Assembly: GCA_033064195.1 (NCBI GenBank)
Contig: JARBJD010000022.1
Location: forward strand, 310,001-374,000
Source: Blattamonas nauphoetae
Lineage: Eukaryota > Preaxostyla > Oxymonadida
Direction of reading: 5' to 3'
DNA: 64,000 nt
Below the pieces are notes generated by a model. The model was not told the DNA's origin, searched no databases, and worked only from the letters and a program-made list of their open reading frames with translations. Position 1 is the first letter of the stretch; each line of letters starts with the position of its first letter. Below are positions 33,201 through 41,860 of the stretch, in pieces. The translations under genes were made by a program, and so were the position numbers.

Positions 33201-34090
33201 AGCGGAATCCTCCGGCGATGCTGGCCTCGTTGAGAGGGATTGTGAAGAGAGTAAGCGGGTCTGACGGTGTGGCTGAGATGGATCAGATCTGTCGGAACGA
33301 GTTTGGATGGGATGATCTCATCAGCGACATCATCACAAGCGAGGCCAAACGAAGGGTCGAGTCAGTCGGTGGACAATCTTTCCCAACCACCCAACCACAA
33401 ATTATTCCCAATCTCCATTCAAATGTCATCCCACCACAATCTCAGACAGGACAACCTCCCACCACGTCTCCGATGGCTGCTCCAGTGAACCGAAGTGCCG
33501 CCCTTAATGAGCAATTTGCACAAATCAAATCGATGACCGAACAAACCCTTATTTCGAGAGACTCACTCAACCAACCAATAAACCCATCGACTCAATCTCA
33601 TCAATCGGAGCAAGGTCAAGCACATCCCCAAATTCCTTCATTTCTTTTGTGGAAGGATGATTTGGGACAGAAAATTCTACCAAGTGATGGACAGGCCGCG
33701 GATTTTGTTGCTCTCATGAATCTGGTCATCTCAGACACCCCCAATTCTCTCGAACAACTCTATCAATATGTCAAGACCAACAGCGATGTAATGTGGGATG
33801 CAGTAATCAACACTCCAGCCGAACAGGCACAGGCAGGGATTGCACAGCGGTTGCTTTTCGAGTTGTGGGTCAAGGAGCAGGAATCACAAATGGATCAAAA
33901 CGCATTTATAGGAGTTGCCCAACTTAATCATGTGTCGGATGGAGTATACCATGAAGGGAGCGAGGGAATATTAGAGAAAGATGATGCGGCTGAGGATACA
34001 ACGCAATATGGAGTTGCTGCTCCAACTGATCAAAATCGAATTGCTCGACTGGATCAGATGGCGCAAATGTTGGCTCAACTCACTCAATAG
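27233..34090 (+). CDS. CKAP5: XMAP215/CKAP5/Stu2 family microtubule polymerase with duplicated TOG pair
   Basis: Family members use TOG domains to load tubulin at microtubule plus ends and centrosomes. One frame of 2,285 codons; starts at 27233 or 27296 (MTESNPTGE) are possible. Residues about 40-620 hold two TOG domains ('SSKDWKVRQSAVAAL'; 'FGAQKWEEKKAALNA', the counterpart of KKWQERKEAL in human TOG2). They are repeated almost identically at about 710-1290. A divergent TOG follows ('RLNNKSFQIQISALNDI'). The C-terminal helical region matches human CKAP5: 'LPLLNNVMLHVLEHVERTN', 'LTKLNKALPRSIQDIQFNR', 'NSLEQLYQYVKTNSD'. Linkers are Ser/Pro/Gln-rich. Five TOG domains is normal for animal members, but here two arise from a duplication kept at about 99% nucleotide identity. 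Confidence 0.9.
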   Translation: MMRWANQIRFLYHHREVLNPQMTESNPTGETKVSLTTGMTEDEALSILTNTFLSPIVCVLLRSKAPGSDGQGMVEFLSEEESKAEAEASLPREHSIQDILKELSSKDWKVRQSAVAALFYGVETFARWKIGEGSGGALDGERVSREICEVSDAAIRECLVHPSLKDSNIGVCASILKGVGELGQSSIETSRSNNQRIVFVSERGIGSLVNYSLEKMNDARCKSASHELMDVACILYGPGFVMDRAYKICLQQKTPKVQGEITNWIVKTVKGFGGKSVSLKELFGFITQIAESRDGTVRNGAIQLCVVQMRSRPAIFEGMLRKMAQPIVQAVEKQLQSEESDGNEEILTLDQQLSGNVGNGGEEMGMMKDDEEDLLGPRKDISKKLEKYQKQFGAQKWEEKKAALNACTEIIRETNKRCAVTGLSEFAKIVGRHLEESNKNLAAELARLMGLLAQSCGSEIHEIGRFVVPKLFKLLGDSQTRTREWTLEALDEWVLQVGLCRMFSQCVSGLQKQENQSGKKESLSWMLRQIIRVRDVASGAEKRPSVGKVSSVNECEEGLRALVAVVVERLQDGQLEIRNLAGDVGTEIARLIGIEPFWPIFQELKPTIQSSVRPLIDKIDRSSRLPPAQPSTQASSSVPHSTAPAVVVEPSKAHPKQIRPPKTSMDSKLSRMAEVSSAPKEKVTENVAMLVDVEAAVEKSEGVSLTAGMNEEQALSILTNTFLSPIVCVLLRSKAPGSDGQGMVEFLSEEESKAEAEASLPREHSIQDILKELSSKDWKVRQSAVAALFYGVETFARWKIGEGSGGALDGERVSREICEVSDAAIRECLVHPSLKDSNIGVCASILKGVGELGQSSIETSRSNNQRIVFVSERGIGSLVNYSLEKMNDARCKSASHELMDVACILYGPGFVMDRAYKICLQQKTPKVQGEITNWIVKTVKGFGGKSVSLKELFGFITQIAESRDGTVRNGAIQLCVVQMRSRPAIFEGMLRKMAQPIVQAVEKQLQSEESDGSEEILTLDQQLSGNVGNGGEEMGMMKDDEEDLLGPRKDISKKLEKYQKQFGAQKWEEKKAALNACTEIIRETNKRCAVTGLSEFAKIVGRHLEESNKNLAAELARLMGLLAQSCGSEIHEIGRFVVPKLFKLLGDSQTRTREWTLEALDEWVLQVGLGRMFSQCVSGLQKQENQSGKKESLSWMLRQIIRVRDVASGAEKRPSVGKVSSVNECEEGLRALVAVVVERLQDGQLEIRNLAGDVGTEIARLIGIEPFWPIFQELKPTIQSSVRPLIDKIAHSINAPSRPIPTVAAPSGIRPPSIQKPTRTSSQTKPGTISPPPQTFSAADQPVDEVFCPASTKQSRRREWKDFQNILLQSPNEAESACSVILQNQCLGTAIFDRLNNKSFQIQISALNDIISTGSSQPDVFFGLSDVFFRWSASKMLAPHPNPQLLKSVGDLIFALLSVGVLNTDLSRFTQSPVCPPSDVVCNISPDELEVLLLAFHTMINKNPSSVPGFVIELLSIVVSFISPNTTFSHLIPYFQTTNKKSGRTPSILFFQCVSFAATLLPPSNKKEHNQIVKEVCGYYTHASTDVRKAALLLLSMYLANPTLVDVAKQLGWKSTSSMDDAKKRIEQLERTLTEKERRDQPVYTGVVQSQPKPIISQPSQNQNMNPFSQPSHTSVPPSHHTPQIQHNTMASPFLAQQPQPLSLEADWSVEDWQIQSRLILPNGNPTTILQLHKKLGVLQQKNSSMVDSLVSVIVDPLTIGFQAAFSGLVETIHRLPVAALLSRQLNDQNAMVVLANSIRLAKYSLNSLLIVSNTPTRGKFINQAQCKEVFKILLSSLLNPALSALEDGEANLLPLLNNVMLHVLEHVERTNAFIVLIQLLDELEQNSVNIFTPTEQEMNFKLSQLTTKCLTKLNKALPRSIQDIQFNRLVPVLDTFLFSHADVESPGDGSLVAKLRFNHVSLLKTILINLVTCSPSKGIDIVRALPNCQRNPPAMLASLRGIVKRVSGSDGVAEMDQICRNEFGWDDLISDIITSEAKRRVESVGGQSFPTTQPQIIPNLHSNVIPPQSQTGQPPTTSPMAAPVNRSAALNEQFAQIKSMTEQTLISRDSLNQPINPSTQSHQSEQGQAHPQIPSFLLWKDDLGQKILPSDGQAADFVALMNLVISDTPNSLEQLYQYVKTNSDVMWDAVINTPAEQAQAGIAQRLLFELWVKEQESQMDQNAFIGVAQLNHVSDGVYHEGSEGILEKDDAAEDTTQYGVAAPTDQNRIARLDQMAQMLAQLTQ
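27371..29090 (+). repeat. TOG-pair repeat, copy 1 (1,720 nt)
   Basis: First copy of a direct repeat inside the XMAP215 gene, offset exactly 2,010 nt (670 codons) from copy 2. I counted 16 mismatches and no length differences; only two change the protein (Asn/Ser near 28260 and Cys/Gly near 28730). Similarity ends abruptly at both edges. Confidence 0.95.
29381..31100 (+). repeat. TOG-pair repeat, copy 2 (1,720 nt)
   Basis: Second copy. The linker between copies (29091-29380, about 97 codons) is unique Ser/Pro-rich sequence. The 42 nt just upstream of each copy encode nearly the same peptide but differ at 14 positions, half of them synonymous, in contrast to the ~99% identity inside. Confidence 0.95.
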
Positions 34091-34216
34091 GAAACATTCA
34101 AAAAACATTATATTTCCATTTCATATAAAAACTCTTTTTTTTGCTTTGCCCTCACTAATTCTTTTTTTGATCAACAGAAATAATTCCTCAAGAAGCCTGA
34201 TCGATATCATCAAAAC

Positions 34217-35548
34217 ATGCTCCAGCTCGTTCTTGTTCTTTCTTCATCGATTTTCTGTTGGAACTCTCCTGCTGAATGTGTTCTTGCTTTCGGTTCGCGT
34301 GATAACGACCGCTGCATTGATATATCACCATGCCACTCCTTAGATCAAATTTTTGATGGACGAATCAACCTCACTGAAACACGAGATATTAAAATTACTG
34401 ATGTTGGATGTCTGGTGGACGAAATTACCATCGATGGAGAGAAACTCGCTTCTTTTCACCTCCCTAACGCTGGATCTGTAGAACTCAACATCCATGGAGG
34501 ACAACTCTATGGTTCAGGGACCATTGTCCTTACCAGTAATGAAACACATAATTTACATGTGAATTTCTTATCACTAGGAGGTGGAACACCAACAATCTTC
34601 TCATCGCGAAAGCCAAACAACAACAAAAAAGCAGACTATTTCATTCGAATCTGCAAGTATGCGTATCTCTCTGGAAGTATGGTATTCATGCCACTCGGAA
34701 AATCCTTCCCTGCCTTTGCTCCTGTTACGAAGCCCCCAGCACATTCTGCCTTTGGTGGTGGGAAAGGTGCAGTATGCGTGGATGGAGGTCATCTTCAGAG
34801 TTACCACATTGAAAATCACGACCCCGAACTTGAAAACGTGTATATTAAAGATGGATCGGCCTTCACTGCCGCCACTCCCTTCGTATTCGATGTCAATGAA
34901 CGATCACAAGGCTCAACAGATATTCAGCAACTCACATGCTTTGGCCCAGACAGTATTCCACATATTAAAATTGCCGGTGTCATCCACGATACACAACCAA
35001 TTAATATCGTCAACACCGGAAAATGTCACATTCGTTATGTGGAGGGAACATACGATGAAACTGAAGAAAAGACAACATATAAGCTGGTCGACACCACAAC
35101 TCATATTCAAAAATCTCCCAATTTGGGCAAAATAAAACCTCTCGAACCCGCCGTCTCTGTCTCTTCCATCGATATCAAAGACAAAACTGCCATCCAACCC
35201 GTCTCCCCACTCAAACAATCGAAATATGTGATGGTTAAGATTGGATCAAGCGACGTCAATGCTTTCTATGCGTCGACAGCCACAGAAGCTATTTCAGTTT
35301 CCATAAAACCTCGAAGCTTCGAAAAAGACTACGAAGATGTCAAAAAAGACGACTGGATCAAACTAACTCCTTATGTTGGAAGAGAAAGAGCTGACGCATA
35401 TCTCCCAACTACGTACGATAATATTATTGGCAGTGGATCATCCCTCGCATTCGTTATTGAAAGAAAAAAACTTCCAGAAGCAGAATGGTATCAGATCAAA
35501 GTCGATGGCTTCCTTACACCTGTACGAATCGAACATCAACTTATCTAG
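34217..35548 (+). CDS. Secreted protein of unknown function
   Basis: One 443-codon frame. Residues 1-24 form a plausible signal peptide (MLQLVLVLSSSIFC, then a small-residue site near PAECVLA). The mature part is rich in beta-branched residues, Thr, Gly and Ser, with several N-glycosylation sequons (for example NLT and NET) and scattered Cys. This fits an extracellular beta-helix or beta-sandwich. No membrane segment or anchor follows. I recognise no family. The C-terminal part (about 290-443) has an Ile-Lys-Pro-rich, perhaps separate domain ending EHQLI. Its stop lies 126 bp from the convergent DENN gene. Confidence 0.65.
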   Translation: MLQLVLVLSSSIFCWNSPAECVLAFGSRDNDRCIDISPCHSLDQIFDGRINLTETRDIKITDVGCLVDEITIDGEKLASFHLPNAGSVELNIHGGQLYGSGTIVLTSNETHNLHVNFLSLGGGTPTIFSSRKPNNNKKADYFIRICKYAYLSGSMVFMPLGKSFPAFAPVTKPPAHSAFGGGKGAVCVDGGHLQSYHIENHDPELENVYIKDGSAFTAATPFVFDVNERSQGSTDIQQLTCFGPDSIPHIKIAGVIHDTQPINIVNTGKCHIRYVEGTYDETEEKTTYKLVDTTTHIQKSPNLGKIKPLEPAVSVSSIDIKDKTAIQPVSPLKQSKYVMVKIGSSDVNAFYASTATEAISVSIKPRSFEKDYEDVKKDDWIKLTPYVGRERADAYLPTTYDNIIGSGSSLAFVIERKKLPEAEWYQIKVDGFLTPVRIEHQLI

Positions 35549-35674
35549 GATGGGCAACTCTTTATATCTCATTTCCTCCCATCATGCCCCACTTATTCTT
35601 CGATCTTTGTGGAAATTCTGTGAAATGAAAACAAGAGGTTTCCAGATAAATTAAAGACTTAAATTAAAACAAGA

Positions 35675-37900
35675 TCAGGATAAATCAGGATTCATTTCAT
35701 CTTCCATGTGCGTGGGATGAAATGCTTCGGTTAAGGCTGGATCAAGCCCATCGTCTGTAAATGGGATATCATCGAACGGCGATGGGCTCGGTGATACGGA
35801 AGGAGCAGTAACCTCCAAGAGCGACAAATCAGTTGACGGTGTTGTGGATGTTTCTCTGCTCTGTTTTTGCTCCGACTGAAAGTGTCGAGGTGGTGGTGGA
35901 GGAGGGACACGCTTTTTGGGAACTACAGCCAGAGGAGAAGCAGAAGGAGTGTCAGCAATAGTGGCAGTGGGTGGCGGAATCACAGGAACCTTTTTCTGCG
36001 TTCGTTCGTTTTGGATTACTTCCTCGAACTTGTGTTTGCTGCCCACGCTACTTTTGGAAAGTTGGGCATCGATCTCGAAATTGAGCAGAGTAACGACCCA
36101 CACTTCAACATTACTTCGATCTTTTCGCTGAGAGACAGAAAATGACCGACTTGGACGGTTTTTGGGCGAGCCCACAGATTGTTTTGGAGATGCGAACGGA
36201 TTGCTTTGATGAGAAGATGGGTCGGCTTCTTTCCGATGGGCCGCGAGGGGATTTGTTTGTGTTCTGGGGACAAAAGATGGCGGTGGGAGGATCTGAACAT
36301 TCGTTGTTTTGTTGGCAGAGCGAAGAGACGACATTTGTCCAATTTGAACGTCTGGCCCTTTGCCAACAGCAGATGGCTGATTATTCAGCAACACATCACT
36401 GAATTCCACACACATTCTCGTCTCCACAAACTGCCGAAGGAATGGCTCGACATCTGAGGTGCTCATTGACACGAGCAGGTTCAGATCGAGTTTGTTGGGT
36501 CGAAGAGACGCTTTGTACCCGTTCAGAAGAGAAGCGTGGAAAGCAAAGAAGAGGTGGAGAACACGCACAGAGAACGTGCTTGCAGAGGTCTGGGTTTGGA
36601 GGTTGGTTTCAGCTTTGACGAGAGAAGCAAGCGATTCGGTCAGTCGACTGGCTGCACTGAACGAATTCGCTTTGAAAGGTGGTGTTGTTGTGAAAAGAGT
36701 GTTAAGCATTCGCATGGATGTGACATGGGCGTGGGTAGGTCTTTGTTCAATGGGAGGTGTTGGTTTTGTGATTGTTTGCGATCGAGAGCCCCAGAAGGTC
36801 GATGGGGCGGGAGATGTTGAAAGTGAATTGTGGATCTCGTCAACTGATTCTTTTGGGTACAAAATTCGTTTGGCACTGATGTCACATACGCATATATCCC
36901 CAACTGTGGAAGAGAAACGCTCAAGGTTGTTGTGGAGTGTCCCCATTATGAACGGCATTGGTGCCGCAATGTAATCACGCATAGAATACGGTAATATGGA
37001 AACAAAAACATGCTTCCATTCAAAAGGGTAAAGAATTCCCACAAGACATTCACATATGGTACTGATATCGTCCAAAGAATGGCCAAGAACTAGGACACCT
37101 CTTTCTAGCATTATCCAAAGGTGAAGTTCAACTATTTCATCAGCACTGAAATAATCGAACAAAACACGCATATTTCTTTGTGAAGAAAAGCCTAATGTCT
37201 CATCTGGTCGAACGAGGCTGAGTTGGATTGGTTCCGAATCTGGGCCGTCTAAATTGGGAATAATGAGGTCAAATGAATGACCTGGACGTGGAAATGGATC
37301 TGGATGTACCATGCACTTCAAAAGAGGAAGAAATATGTGTTCATAATCAGAATTAGTAAGTGAAGAGTCGGATTTGAATTGGGGAGAACGTAAAAATCGG
37401 GATTGGAGTAAACTTAGGAGATCTGCCATAATACTTGGCCAATAGAAGGGACTGACAAGGCAGAGACAGTCTGGCGGCCTGGTATCCGAGACAGTGAAGC
37501 GAAGCGCGAAGCAATATCGTCTCACATTGGATTGTGTGGTTAATACAAAACAAAACAAATCACTTCGAGAAAGAGAGAGAAAAAAACGTAATATGAGAGA
37601 GATAGAACGGGTTCATCCAGAAGATAGAGCAAACTTTGGAGCATAATGAGGAGTAGGGTAAACTTTGTCTTCTGGGAAACAAAATTGCCCAATTGTCTCT
37701 GGGATCGGATAACGATAGGCTCTGTACTCATATACAATGGTTGATGTGAACGTTTTTGGCTTAATTAGGCCAGCATCTGGGATGGGAGATTTTGAGAGTG
37801 GATTCTTTGAAATTTGCAAAGATGACGCAACCGGAGGATCCTTTGGGGGAGTAGGCTTGAACGTAACAACACAAAAAGAATCAAAAAGGTGGATAACCAT
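35675..37900 (-). CDS. DENN-domain protein (putative Rab GEF)
   Basis: DENN proteins exchange nucleotide on Rab GTPases. Exon 1 (37900-37635) carries the uDENN signature 'YPIPETIGQFCFPED'. A 72-nt intron (37563-37634) joins it in frame to exon 2 (37562-35675), which continues 'FCFVLTTQSNVRRYCFALRF'. The cDENN core follows ('LFDYFSADEIVELHLWIML', 'LVLGHSLDDISTICECLVG', 'LYPFEWKHVFVSILP', 'APMPFIMG'), then a dDENN-like helical part ('LFFAFHASLLNGYKASL', 'PFLRQFVETRMCVEF'). The last 200 residues are Pro/Ser-rich and disordered. Total 717 residues. All three DENN subdomains are present and in order. The Rab partner cannot be inferred. A start upstream of 37900 is possible but not needed. Confidence 0.9.
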
Positions 37901-38035
37901 CGTGTATGGCTCTCCAATGAAGATGAACCCTTAAAAGCGTTTTTACGTCATTGTCTCGAACATGGGTGTCCTCTAAAGAAGAATTTAAACATGAAAATGG
38001 ATAGATGCAAGCAATCCGGGAAATTAAAACGATTT

Positions 38036-38842
38036 TCATTGTGAAGTGATGATGTTTTCATTTTTCGTTAGAATGTCGATAACTTGAGAGAGATCATCAC
38101 GAATAGAACATGAAGAAACATAAACATCTGTGAAAGATTTGTTGTCGTGATGCGAAAGGGCGGCTTTAGCATCCTCATGTTGTGGAAATGAACGGAGAAT
38201 TTTGACGATTCCTGCTCGCTTCAAATGATAATCTATGCCATTAGAAAGAAATCCAGAGGATGACCCTTCAACATTTGTTATCATTGAAAGAACGTCTTCG
38301 ATCACAGGAATGCGGAAATCAGCTCCCTACGAAGAAATAGAACAGAGAAGAAGAAACGTCCGTCAGTGCTGGAACGTGGTATTGAATCCAAATCTTTAAA
38401 TCTCGATAGCAGTTTAGAAGTTTGCAAATGTGGTCAGTAACAGTTTGAATCAAAGAATCCAAATACTTGCGACAGTTGAGAATAGGAATCTACAGACTGG
38501 ATTTGATGGAATTATAATGTTCTTTTTGTCAGATCTATCCGCATTTAGGCTGAGTGTGCAATGTCTCTCCACCTCGTCACGTTTGTTTTCGATATCCTAA
38601 GAGAGATGGACAGATGCGGGTAAATGTTAAGAATCCTCGCTGAAAACACACAGAAATGAAATTTGATATTTCTTCATATTCCTTCAGAAGAATAACCTTT
38701 GCATTATCAGCTTTTACTGTGGATATTTGTTGACAATATAGAGAAAAGATATGTGGAAGATACATGCTGCATTTCGTCTCGATTCCTCATGATACTTCTG
38801 ATACAATGCAAGAGTTTCTGCAGAAACTTCAGATGAATTCAT
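38036..38842 (-). CDS. PSME3: PA28/REG-type proteasome activator subunit, 5 exons
   Basis: PA28/REG heptamers cap the 20S proteasome and open its gate without ATP. Exons: 38842-38764, 38716-38652, 38596-38498, 38465-38358 and 38326-38036. Introns are 47, 55, 32 and 31 nt; 213 residues. After an N-terminal helix ('ETLALYQKYHEESRRNAA'), the joined protein follows PA28-gamma: 'KKNIIIPSNP' (human KVFVMPNG), 'LKIWIQYHVPALTDGADF' (human VKMWVQLLIPRIEDGNNF, the activation loop), 'YHLKRAGIVKILRSFPQHE' (human YITRAKLVSKIAKYPHVE) and a final helix ending TKNENIITSQ. The REG insert between helices 1 and 2 is short, as in the gamma type. Unspliced, the gene would be invisible as several small frames. Confidence 0.87.
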
Positions 38843-38904
38843 GATCAGAATTGTGAGATGATTCCTCTTCTCACTCTCCGACAGACCATAAGAAGAAAGC
38901 TTCC
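38843..38904. promoter_or_regulatory. 62-bp divergent promoter region, PA28 / radical SAM gene
   Basis: The start codons of the two divergent genes are only 62 bp apart, so the core promoters must overlap here or extend into coding sequence. No motif was recognised. Confidence 0.4.
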
Positions 38905-40187
38905 ATGATCTATTTCGTTTATTGCACAACAGGGTGTAACTTACATTGTACATGTGTGTTTTTTGTTTGTATTCACTTCATTGTATTCTGTCACGCACAA
39001 TATCATTCTTATCTCTTCCTTCGACTCACAACTCACTTTGCATTTATTTGATCTTCTTAGACTGTGGCAATGACCCTGAAGAAATGTGCATGCCATTACT
39101 TCCTCAGTATTCTGTGGAGGAACTCCAAGCGTTCATTGAACGAGACTTTAAAGCGTCTGGTGGAGCGAAACCGACACTCGTCCTTTACGGCGGAGAACCT
39201 CTGGTGAACTTCAGATTTGTTGAACAACTTCTCGACACAATTGATGCAACATTCATTCTCCAGACCAATGCCTGTTTCCTCGAGAAGCTGTCAAAGAAAC
39301 ACATCGAGCGCTTCGCCTCAATCCTTGTTTCGATTGATGGACCTGAAGAAGTCGTCGACAGACGACGCGGAGCTGGAACATATCAGAAGTGCACTGACGG
39401 AGTTGTTGCTGCACTTCGAAAAGGAACGTTTGCCAATTTTCCTTGATAACACGACATTCACAGTCCACGCAACCTTGTGGCACGTGGAACCGCTATGGAA
39501 GGAAACGATATCTATGCATCGGTTATGCATCTTCTGAATCATCCAACAATCCCATTCACTCACACTTACTGGCAACTTAACGTCGGTTTCGATGCACCTA
39601 TGAGAACAGAATTCGAAGATTGGGTCAAAACAAGCTATAATCCTGGGATCACACGCCTAATCAATGAATGGGTTGGATTAATGGAGACAGAAGGAAAAGT
39701 TCTCGGAATTGTCCCATTCCTAAGTCAGATTGAGACGATGCTCCAAGATGAAGAACGAGGATCAATTAATCTCAAAGAACTTCGTCCAATTAGATGTGGA
39801 GTTGGGTACAATACATTTACAATTACGACCGACGCCAAAATTGGAGGATGCCCGTGCGGTATCGGTGAGAAATGGAACTATCTTTCGACAGACTTCAGAA
39901 CAATTGAAAATCCAGTTGAATCGCTCTGCAATCGCCTGAAACCAAAGGACCCATGCACAGATTGCGAAAATGCCCATTATTGTGGTGGACGTTGCCTGTA
40001 CTGCAACGTCACACGCTATTGGCAGGATGAGTACAAGAGAGTCGTCTGTGACTTGACTGTCACTCATCTCATTAATGAAGTCAAGCGCGTGTTCCCAAAA
40101 GTGAAGGAACTTTTGACTTCTGGTCGTATTCAGAGAGAACCTTTCCAGTATCCTGCTGAAGATTACAGTCTTGAAGTCATTCCTTGA
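38905..40187 (+). CDS. Radical SAM / SPASM-domain enzyme, prokaryote-like
   Basis: Exons 38905-38953, 39061-39427 and 39464-40187 (introns 107 and 36 nt) encode 379 residues. The first exon holds the start of the 4Fe-4S motif and the splice completes it: GCNLHCTYC, a perfect CX3CX2C. Next come 'LVLYGGEPL' (the GGE motif), 'ILQTNACFL' and 'ILVSIDGP'. The C-terminal half has 'PIRCGVGYNTFTITTD', 'CPCG' and the cluster 'DPCTDCENAHYCGGRCLYC', typical of SPASM auxiliary 4Fe-4S sites. The closest match I can recall is the archaeal putative peptide-modifying radical SAM group (Mhun_1560-like), known mainly from anaerobic methanogens. No peptide substrate gene is evident nearby. Two introns show the gene is settled in a eukaryotic genome; lateral origin is inference. 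Confidence 0.88.
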
Positions 40188-40299
40188 TTTTGGGGGAAAC
40201 AGTTTGAATCTCATTTCATATTGAAATTAGGAGATTTGAAAACAAAACGCATCTGTTCAAAACTTCACAGTTGAGCGGTAAGGATCAACCCACAACAAA

Positions 40300-40874
40300 A
40301 TGCCAAAAACAGAACGTGAACCACTGGTCTATCCAAAGTCATATATTTCCATCTCACCAAAAACAATATCCGCTATTCGTCGCTCTGTTGACCGCGCAAT
40401 CCGGTTATTATTTTTTCCTCATTGACAATTCACCTACGATAGATCTCACCCTGAATATGCAAACTTTGATGCTGTTCGTGTGCAGAGAATGGAAAAGAGA
40501 TTGTTAGATGAGTTTTCCTCTCTTTTCTCTTACCATTTTGCTTAGATGGAAGGATTTAGTCCAGAAGAACGTTCGTGCATCAAGACACATCTTATTCACC
40601 GTGTTTCCTGAAAATGAAGCTCACAATGTACGCTATTCGAGTTTAGATCATATGAATTTGTTCTTTTGTTGTAGGAATCACTCAAAGAAACATTAATCGA
40701 TACTTTGGATGAGACAAATCTCATGCAGCAAATGGTTGAAGAACAAAGAAGGTACGAACACTCTTGATTTTTTCACTGAGAGACAATAGACAACTTAAAG
40801 TGTGGGAAGCCAAACTTAAAATTATGGAAGGGTTGAAAGCTGAAAAAGAGAAGAGAAATCAGTCACACCGCTGA
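40300..40874 (+). CDS. Small helical protein, 138 residues, 5 exons, unknown
   Basis: Exons: 40300-40403, 40443-40511, 40546-40627, 40675-40751 and 40790-40874; introns of 39, 34, 47 and 38 nt. Every join keeps one open frame from MPKTEREPLVYP to a TGA. The N-terminus is basic and polar ('YISISPKTISAIRRSVDR'). The rest is amphipathic helix ('VQRMEKRLLDEWKDLVQKN', 'MQQMVEEQRRQLKVWEAKL', ending AEKEKRNQSHR). No family recognised. Short size, helices and terminal coiled coil suggest a subunit of a larger complex. The consistency of five exons is the main evidence that it is real. Confidence 0.65.
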
Positions 40875-41029
40875 TCTTCATTTACTCGCGTGATTTGTAG
40901 TTTCTTTAGGGTTCTCTTCGTGATGCACTTCATCTTTTTTATCTTGATCAAATTTTTCTGGTCCCCGCATTACCCTGACCAAATCGATGGGTCAAAGTGA
41001 TCAATCACTCAGAACTCTCCATTATCGTA

Positions 41030-41860
41030 ATGTCTGGTATGGAAGAGGATTTTTCGCGACTCCCTGCTCCTGTTTCAGTCAATCAAATCATCCAAGAGAA
41101 CGATATTTTGATAAATGCAGCATTGGAATCACAGGAAATCGGAAGACATCATAACTCACTCCGGTTTCACTCATCATCTCTCCTTCATTTATTTTTCATC
41201 CAATCTCCAGACTGATCCAACTTCTCGAATCAAATATAATCTCCCTCGGAACATTCATCAATCATCAGATGTCAACAAACGCTAAGTTTAGTTCAGACGA
41301 AACCATGGCATCCACTTGTTTTCAATGAATCTATTCAGACTTTAGATCTTGATAAGCCACTGTACGGTCCAGTACACATCCGCAACAACAAAATTGATCT
41401 CGAACTTGTACCAGATAAAGATATTTTTCCACAATTTCCACTGCCCACGTTAACGAGAAATCCAGCTGATGAATTATGGCCAACGCAAAACTCAGGATTC
41501 CCTTTCGCTGAAATCGATACATTCAGCCATGACTTTCTTATGAACAATTTTTATTCAAGTGATCCTCTCGGAGTCCAGCCCACGATGTCAGATGGTCCAT
41601 TGAAAGACTCAATTACGAGTTCAATGCAAACGGCACAGAACCGTCTCTTGAAATTAAAAGAACAATCGGCTCCAGCTTCTGCATTTATCCCATTTGAACA
41701 GAACTGTTTTGAGCGATGCTCTCATGATGAAAAGAACCAATTCAAAGATTTTCTGTCAGATATCTTCACAAAATTCCACGTTGATGTTTATCACGGCACC
41801 CTTGTTCGTCCACAAATGGATGTGACAACCTTAAAACAATCACATCAAACTCCTTCATGA
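41030..41860 (+). CDS. SS18/GIF-like (SNH domain) protein, gene model unresolved
   Basis: Exon 1 (41030-41163) and exon 2 (from 41211; 47-nt intron) join to give 'VNQIIQENDILINAALESQ' followed by 'NSLRLIQLLESNIISLGTF'. This pattern matches the N-terminal helical hairpin of SS18/GIF co-activators ('LDENDQLILCIQECQ', 'ILHRNLVYLATI'), which join SWI/SNF-type complexes. Downstream, from about 41300 to the TGA at 41860, a different frame encodes a polar stretch without a start codon of its own ('DKDIFPQFPLPTLTRN', 'CSHDEKNQFKDFLSDIF'). The two parts need a frame change near 41268-41300, but no normal intron fits there (the only phase-compatible GT-AG pair nearby gives 16 nt). Either I missed a splice, or there is a one-base change, or these are two transcripts. 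The family call is tentative. Confidence 0.45.
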
